Source: Microthrix sp041394405 (GTDB lineage: Bacteria; Actinomycetota; Acidimicrobiia; Acidimicrobiales; Microtrichaceae). From it: 64,000 nt of DNA. Each line of letters starts with the position of its first letter. Position 1 is the stretch's first letter. Under the pieces are notes generated by a model. That model worked only from the letters and a program-made list of their open reading frames with translations. It was not told the DNA's origin and searched no databases. The stretch covers positions 186,001 through 250,000 of the forward strand of contig JAWKIF010000010.1 in the NCBI GenBank assembly GCA_041394405.1. The letters run 5' to 3'. Position numbers and translations under genes: made by a program. This document shows, one piece after another, positions 33,410 to 42,119 of this stretch.

Positions 33410-35911
33410 CTACCAGCGGCCGGTGCCGATGCCCAGCCAGCGCCGGGCCGTCGCATGGCTGATGAGGTCGCGCCCGGTGACCTCCAGCGTGAGCGGCTCG
33501 GGGCTGGGGTCGGGACGTGATGGGTTGTCCTCCTGGCCGACCACCACCAACCGGCCGGCCTCCGGTCCGATCCAGGCCCAATCCAGGCGCTTCTCGTCCC
33601 GGAATCGGGTGAGGCGCACCCCACCGGTGGCCCTGCCCTTCGCCGGAACCTCGGCCACGTCGGTGGCCTTGGCGGTCTGGCCATCGGTCACGCTGATGAT
33701 GACGGCGTCGGGCACCACCGGCCCCGCGCCCACCACGGTGGCGCCGCTCGACAGCTTCATGCCGGCCACGCCCCCGGCGGCCCGGCCCTGGATGGAGATG
33801 TTGGCAGCGCTGGTGCGCAGCGCCTGAGCATCGGAGGCCACCATGAGGACGTCGGTCTCGTCCGCTGCCTCGAAGGCGCCCACCAGTGCATCTCCCTCCT
33901 TGAGGCGCATGACCGGCTGGCCCGGGCGGGTGCCCACCAGTTCCTCCACGGTCAACCGCTTGGCCTGACCCTGCTGGCTGAGAAACAGCAACGGCGGCGG
34001 CGCACCGCCGTCGGCATCGCCCGCACCGCCCCCAGCGTCGCCAGCATCGGCATCCGGCGATGGCACGGGCGGTGCCACCAGGTGCAGCACCTCCTCGCCG
34101 CGCTCCAGCCCGAAGACATCGCCGGTGGCGCTGCCCCGGGAGCGTCCGGCAACCGCGTCCAACTCGGCGACGGTGGCCGACACCGCCCGGCCGCGGGTGG
34201 TCACCCCCCACACCGTCGAGCGTGTTGAGGTGGTCACCCGGGCCACCAGCACGTCGTGGCGGCCAAACGACGCCGCCTTGGGGCCGCCCACCGGCTCGAC
34301 CCCCACCATGCCGGAGGCGGACAACGCCACAACGCACGGCTCGTCCGGGGCTGGTTCCTCGCCCGCCGTCGCCTCGGCGGCGGTGACGTCGCTGAGCGCC
34401 TCGGGCGACACGATGCGGGTGCGACGGTCACGCCCGTGGGCATCGACCAACTCGCGCAGCTCCTTGAGGACCAGGGTGCGCCGTCGCTGCTCGGAGCCCA
34501 AGATGGCCTCCAGATCTGCGATGGCGCTGCGCAGCTCGGCGATCTCGGTCTCCAGCTCCAGGCGTGCCAGGGCCGTGAGGCGCCGGAGTGGCATTTCCAG
34601 GATGTCGGTGGCCTGGATCTCCGACAGCGACAGCTGGTCCATGAGGCGATCCCGCGCCTCGGGGGTGTCCTGGGAGGACCGGATGATGGAGACCACCAGA
34701 TCGATGGCATCCAGGGCGATGAGGCGACCCTCCAACAGGTGGAGCTTGGCCCGGGCCCGGCCCAAGCGGTGCTCGGTTCGCCGGATGATCACCTCGAGGC
34801 GGTGGTCGATGTAGTGCTGGGCCAACTGCGCCACGCCCATGGTGGTGGGTACCCCGTCCACCAAGACCACGTTGTTGATCCCGAAGGTCTCCTCGAGCGG
34901 GGTCTGGCGGTACAGCTCGGTCAGCACCGCCTTGGGGTTCACGCCCGGCTTGCACTCGAACACCAGCCGCAGGCCCGAGTTGCGGTCCGACAGGTTCTTC
35001 ACGTCGGAGATTCCGACGATCTTGCCGTCCCGGATGAGGTCCTGGGTGCGGCTGAGCACCCGCTCCGGGCCTACCTGGTAGGGCAGCTCGGTCACCACGA
35101 TGCCCTGCCGGTTCTTGGACACCTTGGTGATCTCGGCGGTGGCGCGGATTCGGAAGGTGCCCCGACCGGTGGCGTACGCCTCGGCCAGGCCGTCGTCCAC
35201 CACGATGCCCCCCGACGGGAAGTCGGGCCCCGGGATGACGGCCATGATCTCGTCGATGGTCGGCTTCGGCCGACGCTTGGTCATCACCAGCTCGACCAGG
35301 TCGGCGACCTCCCGCAGGTTGTGGCTGGCCATGTTGGTGGCCATGCCCACGGCGATGCCCGACGTGCCGTTGACCAACAGGTTGGGCAGCCGCCCCGGCA
35401 GCACCACGGGTTCGTCCCGCTGGCCATCGAAGGTGGGGCGGAACTCGACGGTGCCCTCGTCGAGTTCTGCCAGCATCTCCTGGGCCGCAGCCGTGAGGCG
35501 ACACTCGGTGTAGCGGTAGGCGGCCGGCGGGTCGTCCAGGCTGCCGAAGTTGCCGTGGGGATCGATGAGGGTGACCACCCGGGAGAAGTCCTGTCCCATG
35601 CGGGTGAGGGCGTCGTAGATGGCTCCGTCGCCGTGGGGGTGGTACTTGCCCATGGTCTCGCCGACCACGCCAGCGCACTTCCGGTGCGGACGGTCGGGGC
35701 GAAGGCCCATGTCGTCCATGGCGTAGAGGATGCGGCGCTGCACCGGCTTGAGCCCGTCGCGCACGTCGGGGATGGCACGTGCGGTGATGACCGACAGGGA
35801 GTACGCCAGGAACGACTCCGACATCTCCTCGGCCACCGGTACGTCCACCACACGCGCAGCAAACGAGGGGGCCTCGACAAACAATTCACCCTGGTCGGAC
35901 ACTGGCAACAC
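33410..35911 (-). CDS. parC: Type IIA DNA topoisomerase subunit A (topoisomerase IV ParC-like)
   Basis: An 833-residue cleavage subunit. The winged-helix region has RRILYAMDDMGLRPDRPH, KYHPHGDGAIYDALTRMGQ (quinolone-determining region; the E. coli GyrA Ser83 position is Gly, Asp87 kept) and the catalytic Tyr in AAYRYTECRL. Then come RLPNLLVNGTSGIAVGMATN and a long coiled coil. The C-terminal beta-pinwheel has no QRRGGKG-type GyrA box, which argues for topoisomerase IV-like decatenation over gyrase supercoiling. GTG at 35902 is an alternative start with better ribosome-site spacing. A LexA-like box lies upstream. Confidence 0.85.
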   Translation of the reverse strand: MLPVSDQGELFVEAPSFAARVVDVPVAEEMSESFLAYSLSVITARAIPDVRDGLKPVQRRILYAMDDMGLRPDRPHRKCAGVVGETMGKYHPHGDGAIYDALTRMGQDFSRVVTLIDPHGNFGSLDDPPAAYRYTECRLTAAAQEMLAELDEGTVEFRPTFDGQRDEPVVLPGRLPNLLVNGTSGIAVGMATNMASHNLREVADLVELVMTKRRPKPTIDEIMAVIPGPDFPSGGIVVDDGLAEAYATGRGTFRIRATAEITKVSKNRQGIVVTELPYQVGPERVLSRTQDLIRDGKIVGISDVKNLSDRNSGLRLVFECKPGVNPKAVLTELYRQTPLEETFGINNVVLVDGVPTTMGVAQLAQHYIDHRLEVIIRRTEHRLGRARAKLHLLEGRLIALDAIDLVVSIIRSSQDTPEARDRLMDQLSLSEIQATDILEMPLRRLTALARLELETEIAELRSAIADLEAILGSEQRRRTLVLKELRELVDAHGRDRRTRIVSPEALSDVTAAEATAGEEPAPDEPCVVALSASGMVGVEPVGGPKAASFGRHDVLVARVTTSTRSTVWGVTTRGRAVSATVAELDAVAGRSRGSATGDVFGLERGEEVLHLVAPPVPSPDADAGDAGGGAGDADGGAPPPLLFLSQQGQAKRLTVEELVGTRPGQPVMRLKEGDALVGAFEAADETDVLMVASDAQALRTSAANISIQGRAAGGVAGMKLSSGATVVGAGPVVPDAVIISVTDGQTAKATDVAEVPAKGRATGGVRLTRFRDEKRLDWAWIGPEAGRLVVVGQEDNPSRPDPSPEPLTLEVTGRDLISHATARRWLGIGTGRW

Positions 35912-35930
35912 CTCGGAAAGGTCGACGAAC

Positions 35931-35944
35931 AGAACGGGTGTTCG
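35931..35944 (-). promoter_or_regulatory. LexA-like SOS box upstream of parC
   Basis: The minus strand reads CGAACACCCGTTCT, identical over 13 bases to the parE box and one base from the palindromic consensus. A -10 box TAGGGT (35952-35947) ends two bases away. The overlapping GACGAAC/GTTCGTC (35924-35946) makes a wider palindrome. Confidence 0.65.
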
Positions 35945-36040
35945 TCACCCTATCGGGCGTGGCCCAGCGCCTTGGGTGAGCGGTTGCGCCGACGAGAACG
36001 GCGGCGGTCGGAGAACCGCTCAGCCCGGGCCGATCCGCTG

Positions 36041-36544
36041 CTACGCGGGGGTGATGGTGATGGTGGCGCCCATCTGAGGGCCGGAGTCGCCGATGCCCAG
36101 CATGGTGACGGTGGAGTCGGCGCAGTTCATGGACACGATGGAGCCACCCGCCGTTGCGGTGGCGTCGTCGGCGGTGCAACCGGCGCCCTCAGCCTGGCTC
36201 TGCAGCGTCTTGAGCATCTCGGTGCCGGGGGTGTCGCCGGTGAGCGTGACGTTGATGGACCCGTCGCCGGCGGAGACGGCCGAGATGGGCTTGGCCCCCT
36301 CCAAGCGCAGGTAGTCGGGATAGCCCTCGGGGTAGTCGGTGTTGTCACCGGCGGAGATCTCTTCGTCGCCCACCTTGACGGTGGCACCGTCTTCGGAGAT
36401 GTCCACGTCGCAGTCCTCGCCGGTCTGCCCGCTCTCACAGGCCTTTTCGGCCAGCTTCTCGGTGGCCTGCTCGGCCACCTTGCCGCAGCTGGAGCCCAAA
36501 AAGACCAACGCCACCAGAGCTAGAACGACCCGTAGATGCAACAT
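36041..36544 (-). CDS. Lipoprotein of unknown function, paralogue A
   Basis: A 167-residue protein from the ATG at 36544. A signal LRVVLALVALVFLGSSCG gives lipid attachment at Cys20. A mature acidic linker follows, then a compact domain beginning YPEGYPDYLRLEGAKP, with MLKTLQSQAEGAGC, SIVSMNCAD and a final beta strand GATITITPA. The two Cys could form a disulfide outside the cell. The neighbour at 36.7-37.2 kb shares signal, linker style and the Y-P-x-G-x-P-D-Y-L block. A -10 box (TAGCAT, 36615-36610) lies ~65 bases upstream. No known family was recognised. Confidence 0.75.
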   Translation of the reverse strand: MLHLRVVLALVALVFLGSSCGKVAEQATEKLAEKACESGQTGEDCDVDISEDGATVKVGDEEISAGDNTDYPEGYPDYLRLEGAKPISAVSAGDGSINVTLTGDTPGTEMLKTLQSQAEGAGCTADDATATAGGSIVSMNCADSTVTMLGIGDSGPQMGATITITPA

Positions 36545-36692
36545 GTCCGCACTCCATGTGTCCCGCCGGGTTCCCCCGGATGGTCCGCCCCCACGGCGAA
36601 CCCTGGGCGATGCTACCCAGGAACCATCGGAAGCGATAGGGATTCGTTCGGCCGAACCGGGCGGAGCGGCCCTACTTCGGCGTCTGCGCCGG

Positions 36693-37151
36693 TCACCCCT
36701 CGATGAAGCTGATGGTGAGGCTCGCTGATCCGCCGGCGTCCCCGGCGATGATGCTGGCGGTTCCCGCATCGCAGGCGTACTCGACGACGGCGCTTCCCGG
36801 AGACGTGTCATCGATGCTCGAGGTGCATCCGGCGTCCTCCAGCTGGGAACGCAGGGCACCGACCAGTTCTTCGACGGTGGCGTTCTCCTCCACCACCGCC
36901 ACGGAGAACGTTGCCGCTCCACCGATGGAGTCCTTGTTGGCAAACTCGGGGGCCACACCGTCGATCATCAAGTAGTCCGGGAAGCCGTCCGGATAGCCGG
37001 CGGTTGCCTCGGCGGAGGGTTCACCCTCCTCGGCGGCCGTTTCGGTCGCCTGGCCGGTCGCCGTGTCGGCGGCCTTGTCGGTGGCGTTGCCGCAGCCGCA
37101 ACCCAGCAGTCCGAGCGCCAGCAGCGCCAGCGCCATTCGCAGGTGCACCAT
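36693..37151 (-). CDS. Lipoprotein of unknown function, paralogue B
   Basis: A 152-residue protein starting MVHLRMALALLALGLLGCGCG, with lipid attachment at Cys18 or Cys20. The Ala/Thr/Glu-rich linker is followed by YPDGFPDYLMIDGVAPEF, the same opening as paralogue A. VGALRSQLEDAGCTSS and VVEYACDAG correspond to its two cysteines, and SASLTISFIEG to its last strand. The pair looks like a tandem duplication. Each copy has its own TAGCAT box (here 37202-37197), so they are expressed separately. They should face outward on the membrane; the ligand is unknown. Confidence 0.75.
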   Translation of the reverse strand: MVHLRMALALLALGLLGCGCGNATDKAADTATGQATETAAEEGEPSAEATAGYPDGFPDYLMIDGVAPEFANKDSIGGAATFSVAVVEENATVEELVGALRSQLEDAGCTSSIDDTSPGSAVVEYACDAGTASIIAGDAGGSASLTISFIEG

Positions 37152-37245
37152 GTCCTTCTCCCCGGTGGGGCCGTCCGCACGGGTGGCCCGTGGGTGATGC
37201 TACCGAGTGGCGACCGGAGGTGACAGGGGTCGGACGGACAGGCGT

Positions 37246-38277
37246 TCAGCCCAATACCAGGTCCGCAGCCGTGCGCAGGCCGTGGGTGTCGGAGGCGTGG
37301 ATCATCAGGGTGGTGACGGGGGAGGCACGCCAGGCCTCCAGGCGCTCGCTGATGCGTTCGGGGGGTCCGACCAGCGCGATCTCGTCGGCGAACGACGCCG
37401 GGACGGCGGCCACGGCACCCTCCCGGTCACCCGCCAGGAACTTGGCCTGCACCTCCTCGGCCGCCTCCCCGAGGCCCATCCTGGCCGCCAGCTTGGTGTG
37501 GTAGTTCTGGCCCTCGGCGCCCATCCCGCCGATGTAGAACGCCAGCATCAACTGGATGCCGGCCAGGCCCTTGGAGATGTCCTCCTCCGATGGCCCGGTG
37601 ACCACAAACGGGCAGATCACCGAGATCTGGAAGTCCTGGGCGGCGCCGGTCAACTGGTCGGCGTACACCTCCTGGCGCCACGGGGAGTAGTAGAGGGGAA
37701 ACCAGCCGTCGGCGATCTCGGCGGTCTGGGTGACGTTCTTGGGGCCCTCGGCCCCGATGAAGACCGGGATGCGGCGCCGAAGCGGGTGGGTGATGGACTT
37801 GAGCGGCTTGCCCAAGCCGACGGACCCGGGGCCCGAGTACGGGTGTTGGTAGTGCTCGCCCTGGAAGTCGAGCTTCTCCTCGCGGGCGATGACGCGCCGG
37901 ATGATTTCGACGTACTCCCGGGTGCGGGCCAGCGGGCGATTGGAGGGCTGGCCGTACCAGCCCTCGACCACCTGAGGCCCCGATACGCCCAACCCCAGGT
38001 TGAAGCGGCCGCCGGAGAGATGATCGATGGTGAGCGCCGCCATGGCGGTGGCGGTCGGCGTGCGAGCGGCCAGCTGGGCCACGGCGGTTCCCAACTCGAT
38101 CCGTTCCGTGACGGCGGCCAGGTACGCCAGCGGGCTGAATACGTCGGAGCCCCACGATTCGGCGGTCCACGCCGAGCGGAACCCCAGGCGCTCGGCCTCC
38201 TGGGTCAGCTCGACCAGGTTGGGCGGCGGCAGCTGGCCCCAGTAGCCCCACATCAGTCCCAGATCCAGATCGCCCAT
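37246..38277 (-). CDS. LLM-class F420-dependent oxidoreductase
   Basis: A 343-residue luciferase-like TIM barrel. It starts LDLGLMWGYWGQLPPPNLVE and has ERLGFRSAWTAESWGSDVFS, IELGTAVAQLAARTPTATAM and LSGGRFNLGLGVSGPQVVEG. RRRIPVFIGAEGPKNV and IADGWFPLYYSP complete the family pattern. Actinobacterial members of this group use coenzyme F420 and act in oxidation or reduction of alcohols, lipids or xenobiotics. The substrate is unknown. It is a single gene; the divergent CoA-transferase starts 186 bp away. No Shine-Dalgarno sequence is visible. Confidence 0.88.
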   Translation of the reverse strand: MGDLDLGLMWGYWGQLPPPNLVELTQEAERLGFRSAWTAESWGSDVFSPLAYLAAVTERIELGTAVAQLAARTPTATAMAALTIDHLSGGRFNLGLGVSGPQVVEGWYGQPSNRPLARTREYVEIIRRVIAREEKLDFQGEHYQHPYSGPGSVGLGKPLKSITHPLRRRIPVFIGAEGPKNVTQTAEIADGWFPLYYSPWRQEVYADQLTGAAQDFQISVICPFVVTGPSEEDISKGLAGIQLMLAFYIGGMGAEGQNYHTKLAARMGLGEAAEEVQAKFLAGDREGAVAAVPASFADEIALVGPPERISERLEAWRASPVTTLMIHASDTHGLRTAADLVLG

Positions 38278-38463
38278 GTTGTTGGCTCGCTCTCGTCGGT
38301 GATCGGCCGTGGTGGGCCGCCGTCGGGTCAGTTTGGCAGCTCACCCGGCCGCCGGCCCGACGAACGGTCGAGCGTGGGCCATTCCGGCGGGTGGGACCTT
38401 GGTCGGTGGTCCGGCGACACGTCCTCGCCTAGCGTTCAAGGCCAGCCAACCCGGAGGTAACCG

Positions 38464-39771
38464 TTGAGCACCTTTCGCAACGCTGCCATGGAGGAGGTCG
38501 TCGCCGAGGTCAGGCCGGTCGACACCGTCGGTATCCCGTTGGGGCCGGGGCACCCGGTCGGGTTCTTGCATGCACTCGGCGAACGCGACGACTGGGACGA
38601 CCTCACGGTGTCGGGGGCGCTGCTGACCGACCTGTACCAGCTCTTCACCAACCCCCAGGTGCGGTTTCTCTCGGGCTTCTTCGGCCCCATCGAGCGGGGC
38701 TACCGCGACGCAGGCCATCGCATCGAGTTCGTTCCGGCCGACTTCCGCCGGTTTGCGCCCATCCTGGAGTCGCTGTGCCCCCGTGTGATGGCGACCGCTG
38801 TGGCGCCCCCGGACGAGTCGGGATGGATGAGCCTGTCGCTGCACGCGGGGGCCAGCGTGGATGAGCTCCACCGTGCGGGCGCCGACCCCAACCGTGTGCT
38901 GATCGCCGAGGCGAGCCCGAACTTCCCGCGCACCCTGGGGCTGGGCCCCTACTCGCACCGCTTGCACGTGGACGAGTGCGACTTCGTGGTGGAGACCGAT
39001 CGTGCGCCGATCGCGCTGGACGAGGCCGAACCGACCGATGTCGATCGGGCGATTGCCGGGTTTGCGACGCAGTTCATCGACGACGGATCGACTCTGCAGA
39101 CCGGCATCGGCACCATCCCATCCACTATCGCCACCCTGCTGGCCGAGGCCGACGGCGGGGACTACGGCGTGCATTCCGAGATGTTCACCAGCGGGCTGAT
39201 GCTGCTCCACGAGGCCGGCAAGGTGACCAACCGGGCCAAGTCGGTGTTCGAGGGCTACTCCATCACCACCTTTGCCGCCGGAAGCGAGCGGCTCTACGAG
39301 TGGCTCGACGAGCACGACCTGGTGCGGTTCTTGCCCGTGGATGTCGTGAACTCGCCCGAGGTCATCGCCAACAACCACAACATGGTGTCCATCAACGGCG
39401 CCATGTCGGTGGATCTGTTCGGGCAGGTGGTGGCCGACACCATCACCGGACGTCAGTTCTCGGGGATCGGCGGGCACGAGGACTTCGTGTCGGGATCCGG
39501 GCTGGACCTGTCGGACCGATCGCTCATCTGCATGCCGGCCACCGCAATGGTCAAGGGCGTGCTGCACAGCCGGCTGACGGCCGAGCTGCCGGCCGGGGCG
39601 GTGGTGACCACGCCCCGGCACCAGCTGGACGTGCTGTGCACCGAGTTCGGCGCCGCAGAGTTGCAGGGCAAGACCGTGCGGGAGCGGGCCATGGCGTTGG
39701 TCGAGGTGGCCCACCCGGATTTCCGCGACGAGCTGGCCGAGGCCGCAGACTCCATGGGCCGCATGCGCTGA
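38464..39771 (+). CDS. Acetyl-CoA hydrolase / 4-hydroxybutyrate CoA-transferase family
   Basis: A 435-residue class I CoA-transferase. GGAGGT lies five bases before the TTG start at 38464, which fixes this unusual start codon. It has GPGHPVGFLHALGE near the N-terminus, LQTGIGTIPSTIATLL in the middle and DYGVHSEMFTSG, whose Glu should form the CoA thioester. FSGIGGHEDFVSGSG and AVVTTPRHQLDVLCTEFGAAEL mark the C-terminal domain. It should move CoA between acetyl-CoA and another carboxylate. Near an enoyl-CoA hydratase and several acyl-CoA dehydrogenases, it may help organic acid use. Confidence 0.88.
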   Translation: MSTFRNAAMEEVVAEVRPVDTVGIPLGPGHPVGFLHALGERDDWDDLTVSGALLTDLYQLFTNPQVRFLSGFFGPIERGYRDAGHRIEFVPADFRRFAPILESLCPRVMATAVAPPDESGWMSLSLHAGASVDELHRAGADPNRVLIAEASPNFPRTLGLGPYSHRLHVDECDFVVETDRAPIALDEAEPTDVDRAIAGFATQFIDDGSTLQTGIGTIPSTIATLLAEADGGDYGVHSEMFTSGLMLLHEAGKVTNRAKSVFEGYSITTFAAGSERLYEWLDEHDLVRFLPVDVVNSPEVIANNHNMVSINGAMSVDLFGQVVADTITGRQFSGIGGHEDFVSGSGLDLSDRSLICMPATAMVKGVLHSRLTAELPAGAVVTTPRHQLDVLCTEFGAAELQGKTVRERAMALVEVAHPDFRDELAEAADSMGRMR

Positions 39772-39837
39772 GCCTGCCGCTCGCAGGACTGAGTCGATCT
39801 CCGGACCGGGGTTCGGCCTGCGTGAGGGTTCCTCAGC

Positions 39838-40638
39838 TCAGCGTCCCTGGAAGTCTGGGGTCCGCTTTTCCTTGAAGGCGCGCGGCCCCTCCTTGGCATC
39901 CTCGGAGCCGAACACGTCCCAGCCGTAGGTGAACTCGTGATCGAGGGCCTCGGTCTCGCGCATCCCGTTGGTCTCGCGCAGGGTGCGCAGGATGGCCTTG
40001 ACGGCCAGCGGGCCGTTGGCGGCGATGCGCTCGGCAATTTCGGTGGCCTTGGCCAGCGCCTGCCCGTCGGGCACCACGTGGCCGATCAGCCCCAGTTGCA
40101 GGGCCCGGGCGGCGTCGATGTGGTCGCCGGTCAGGAGCAGCTCGGCGGCCACCGTGTAGGGGATCTGGCGGGGGATGCGCACCACCGACCCACCCATCGG
40201 ATACAGCGACCAGCGCACCTCGGAGATGCCGAACTTCGACGACTCTCCCGCCACACGGATCTCGGTGGCGCCGGTCAGCTCGGTCCCGCCGGCGATGGCC
40301 TGGCCCTCCACCGCCACGATGATGGGCACGTTCGGGCGCCAGGTGCGCAGCAGGCTCTTCCAAGGCAGATCGGGGTCCTCGGCCAACCGGCCCTGCACGT
40401 CGACCTCGCCGTCGGCCGAGGGATGGCCGCCGGCCATCTCCTTCAAGTCGGCGCCTGCGCAGAAGTTGTCGCCGGCGCCCGTGAGGACGACCACCCGGAC
40501 GTCATCGTTGGTGTCGGCCTCCACCATGGCGTCATAGAGCAGCACCAGCATCTCGCCGTTGATGGCGTTCATGCGCTCCGGTCGGTTCAGGGTGACCACC
40601 AGCACGTGGCCCACTCGTTCGGTCAGCACCGCAGACAT
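39838..40638 (-). CDS. Enoyl-CoA hydratase/isomerase (crotonase) family
   Basis: The ATG at 40638 has GGGGAG seven bases upstream; the ATG at 40644 would sit directly on that site. The 266-residue protein has VVTLNRPERMNAINGEML, the oxyanion-hole segment NFCAGADLKEM, and IIVAVEGQAIAGGTELTGAT, where the first catalytic Glu position of hydratases is near. FGISEVRWSLYPMGGS carries the second Glu position. The C-terminal ends in EKRTPDFQGR. The exact reaction (hydration, isomerisation, hydrolysis) is not determined. It converges with the CoA-transferase across a small hairpin (39823-39835). Confidence 0.88.
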   Translation of the reverse strand: MSAVLTERVGHVLVVTLNRPERMNAINGEMLVLLYDAMVEADTNDDVRVVVLTGAGDNFCAGADLKEMAGGHPSADGEVDVQGRLAEDPDLPWKSLLRTWRPNVPIIVAVEGQAIAGGTELTGATEIRVAGESSKFGISEVRWSLYPMGGSVVRIPRQIPYTVAAELLLTGDHIDAARALQLGLIGHVVPDGQALAKATEIAERIAANGPLAVKAILRTLRETNGMRETEALDHEFTYGWDVFGSEDAKEGPRAFKEKRTPDFQGR

Positions 40639-40695
40639 GCACATTCTCCCCGTGTCGATGAGCGAGCGAGGCTACCGGGCGGCGAGACTTGCGAC

Positions 40696-41451
40696 GTGAC
40701 CCGGGTGTACATCCACGAGGAGGTGGCGATAGCCGGCGCCAACCGCGCCCGCTATCAGCACCACATGACCGCCAACTGGTGGCCTGAGAACGGCCCGGCC
40801 CGGCGCCAGCTGTGTTTCGGGGTGTTCTCGGTGGTCGGCTCCACCGGGGCCTGGCCGAGCGTGGTCAACGTGTGGGAGTACGCCGGGTGGGACGACCTGG
40901 CCCACAACTTCGGGCACGAGCTGGTGGGTGTGGCCCACCAGGATCCTGAGCTGGCCCGCTGGTGGGAGGTGGCCGCCGAGTTCCGCCACGGGGGCTTCGA
41001 CCGCATCGCCGTTGCACCGGCCTGGTCGCCGGGCATCGAGGATCACCAGGGTTCGGGCTGGCAGGCGGCCGGCTACCTGCACGAGTGGTGGCGCTGCCCG
41101 CCGGGAAGAAGCGCGACGTTGGCCGACGCCCTGGCCGAGCTGGTCGAGCCATATGCCGCAGCCGGTCTTCGCCTGGCATTGGCGCTTCGAACCGCCATGG
41201 GCGACGACACCGAGTGCCTCGCGCTGTGGGGTTTCGATGACTGGCAGGTGTGGGCCGAGTTCGAATCCGAACGGGCCCAACGGGCCGAGTTGGTGGCCTG
41301 GTGGAGGCGACACGAAGCGCTGGCAACGGGCCGCCGCAGCTCGCTGCTGGTGGACGCCGAACTGTCGCCGTTGCGTACCGGCCGCCAACCTCGGGCGAAG
41401 GACCGTCGTCGGCTGGACAGCGACGACGAGGTCGACGGCGGGCAGCGGTGA
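40696..41451 (+). CDS. Uncharacterised protein with possible NIPSNAP-like alpha/beta barrel
   Basis: A 251-residue protein from the GTG at 40696. It opens TRVYIHEEVAIAGANRARYQ, continues WPSVVNVWEYAGWDDLAHNF and has repeated Trp-rich segments (LARWWEVAAEF, YLHEWWRCPP, ALWGFDDWQVWAEF). The order strand, helix, then V-x-x-W-E-Y-x-x-W resembles dimeric alpha/beta-barrel proteins of the NIPSNAP/ABM type, possibly two such units, but the match is weak. The C-terminal ~40 residues are basic and disordered. It overlaps rsmG by four bases, so the two are translated together. No function is assigned. Confidence 0.6.
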   Translation: MTRVYIHEEVAIAGANRARYQHHMTANWWPENGPARRQLCFGVFSVVGSTGAWPSVVNVWEYAGWDDLAHNFGHELVGVAHQDPELARWWEVAAEFRHGGFDRIAVAPAWSPGIEDHQGSGWQAAGYLHEWWRCPPGRSATLADALAELVEPYAAAGLRLALALRTAMGDDTECLALWGFDDWQVWAEFESERAQRAELVAWWRRHEALATGRRSSLLVDAELSPLRTGRQPRAKDRRRLDSDDEVDGGQR

Positions 41452-42101
41452 GCGGTTCGCCCGTGCTGGGCGGTGCCCAGACGGACGCGTTGCTGGCGGT
41501 GCTGGGCGATGCCCAGCGCCTGGGCTTTCTGGGGCAGGGGCCGGTCGAACGCCACATCGACCATGCCCTGGGGTTCGCCGGCGCCTGGCAACGAGCACGA
41601 CCCGGCCTGCGCCCCGCTTCCATCGCCGACCTGGGCTCTGGTGGAGGAGTGCCCGGCCTGGTGCTGGCCGTGGCCACCGGTGCCGATCTGGTGCTGATCG
41701 ATGCCAAGTCGCGGCGCACCGACTGGCTGGCGGAGGCCGCGTGGCGACTCGAGGTTGCCGATCGGGTGACGGTGCTGAACCGGCCGGCTGAAGAGGTGGG
41801 CAGGGACAGCTCGTGGCGTGGATCCTGCGAGGTGGTGGTGGCGCGCAGTTTCGCCGGCCCGGCGCCCACGGCCGAATGTGCCGCCGGCCTCGTCGCCAGG
41901 GGCGGGCTGGTGGTGGTGAGCGAGCCACCCGAGGCGAACACCCGCTGGGAGGGCCTTGTCGGCTCGCCGCTGGGGTTCGACGAAGTGGAGCTGGTGGCGG
42001 CTTCGGCCGGTCACTATGCGGTGCTGCTGGCTGGGCGTGAGCCGCTGGAGGACCGCCTCCCCCGAACCTGGGCGGCCCAGAAGAAGCGGCCCCTCTGGTA
42101 G
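41448..42101 (+). CDS. rsmG: 16S rRNA (guanine527-N7)-methyltransferase RsmG
   Basis: A 217-residue methyltransferase from GTG at 41448. It has PVERHIDHALGFAGAW in its N-terminal helices and the SAM loop SIADLGSGGGVPGLVLAV. LVLIDAKSRRTDWL and VLNRPAEEVGR correspond to the ribose-binding acidic residue and the R-A-E-E motif of GidB. The end PRTWAAQKKRPLW matches the usual KRPLW terminus. RsmG methylates G527 of 16S rRNA, and its loss often gives low-level streptomycin resistance. In many bacteria it lies near parAB at the origin; here it follows an unknown gene instead. Confidence 0.85.
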   Translation: MSGSPVLGGAQTDALLAVLGDAQRLGFLGQGPVERHIDHALGFAGAWQRARPGLRPASIADLGSGGGVPGLVLAVATGADLVLIDAKSRRTDWLAEAAWRLEVADRVTVLNRPAEEVGRDSSWRGSCEVVVARSFAGPAPTAECAAGLVARGGLVVVSEPPEANTRWEGLVGSPLGFDEVELVAASAGHYAVLLAGREPLEDRLPRTWAAQKKRPLW

Positions 42102-42119
42102 GGCAGCGAGCACGTCGGC

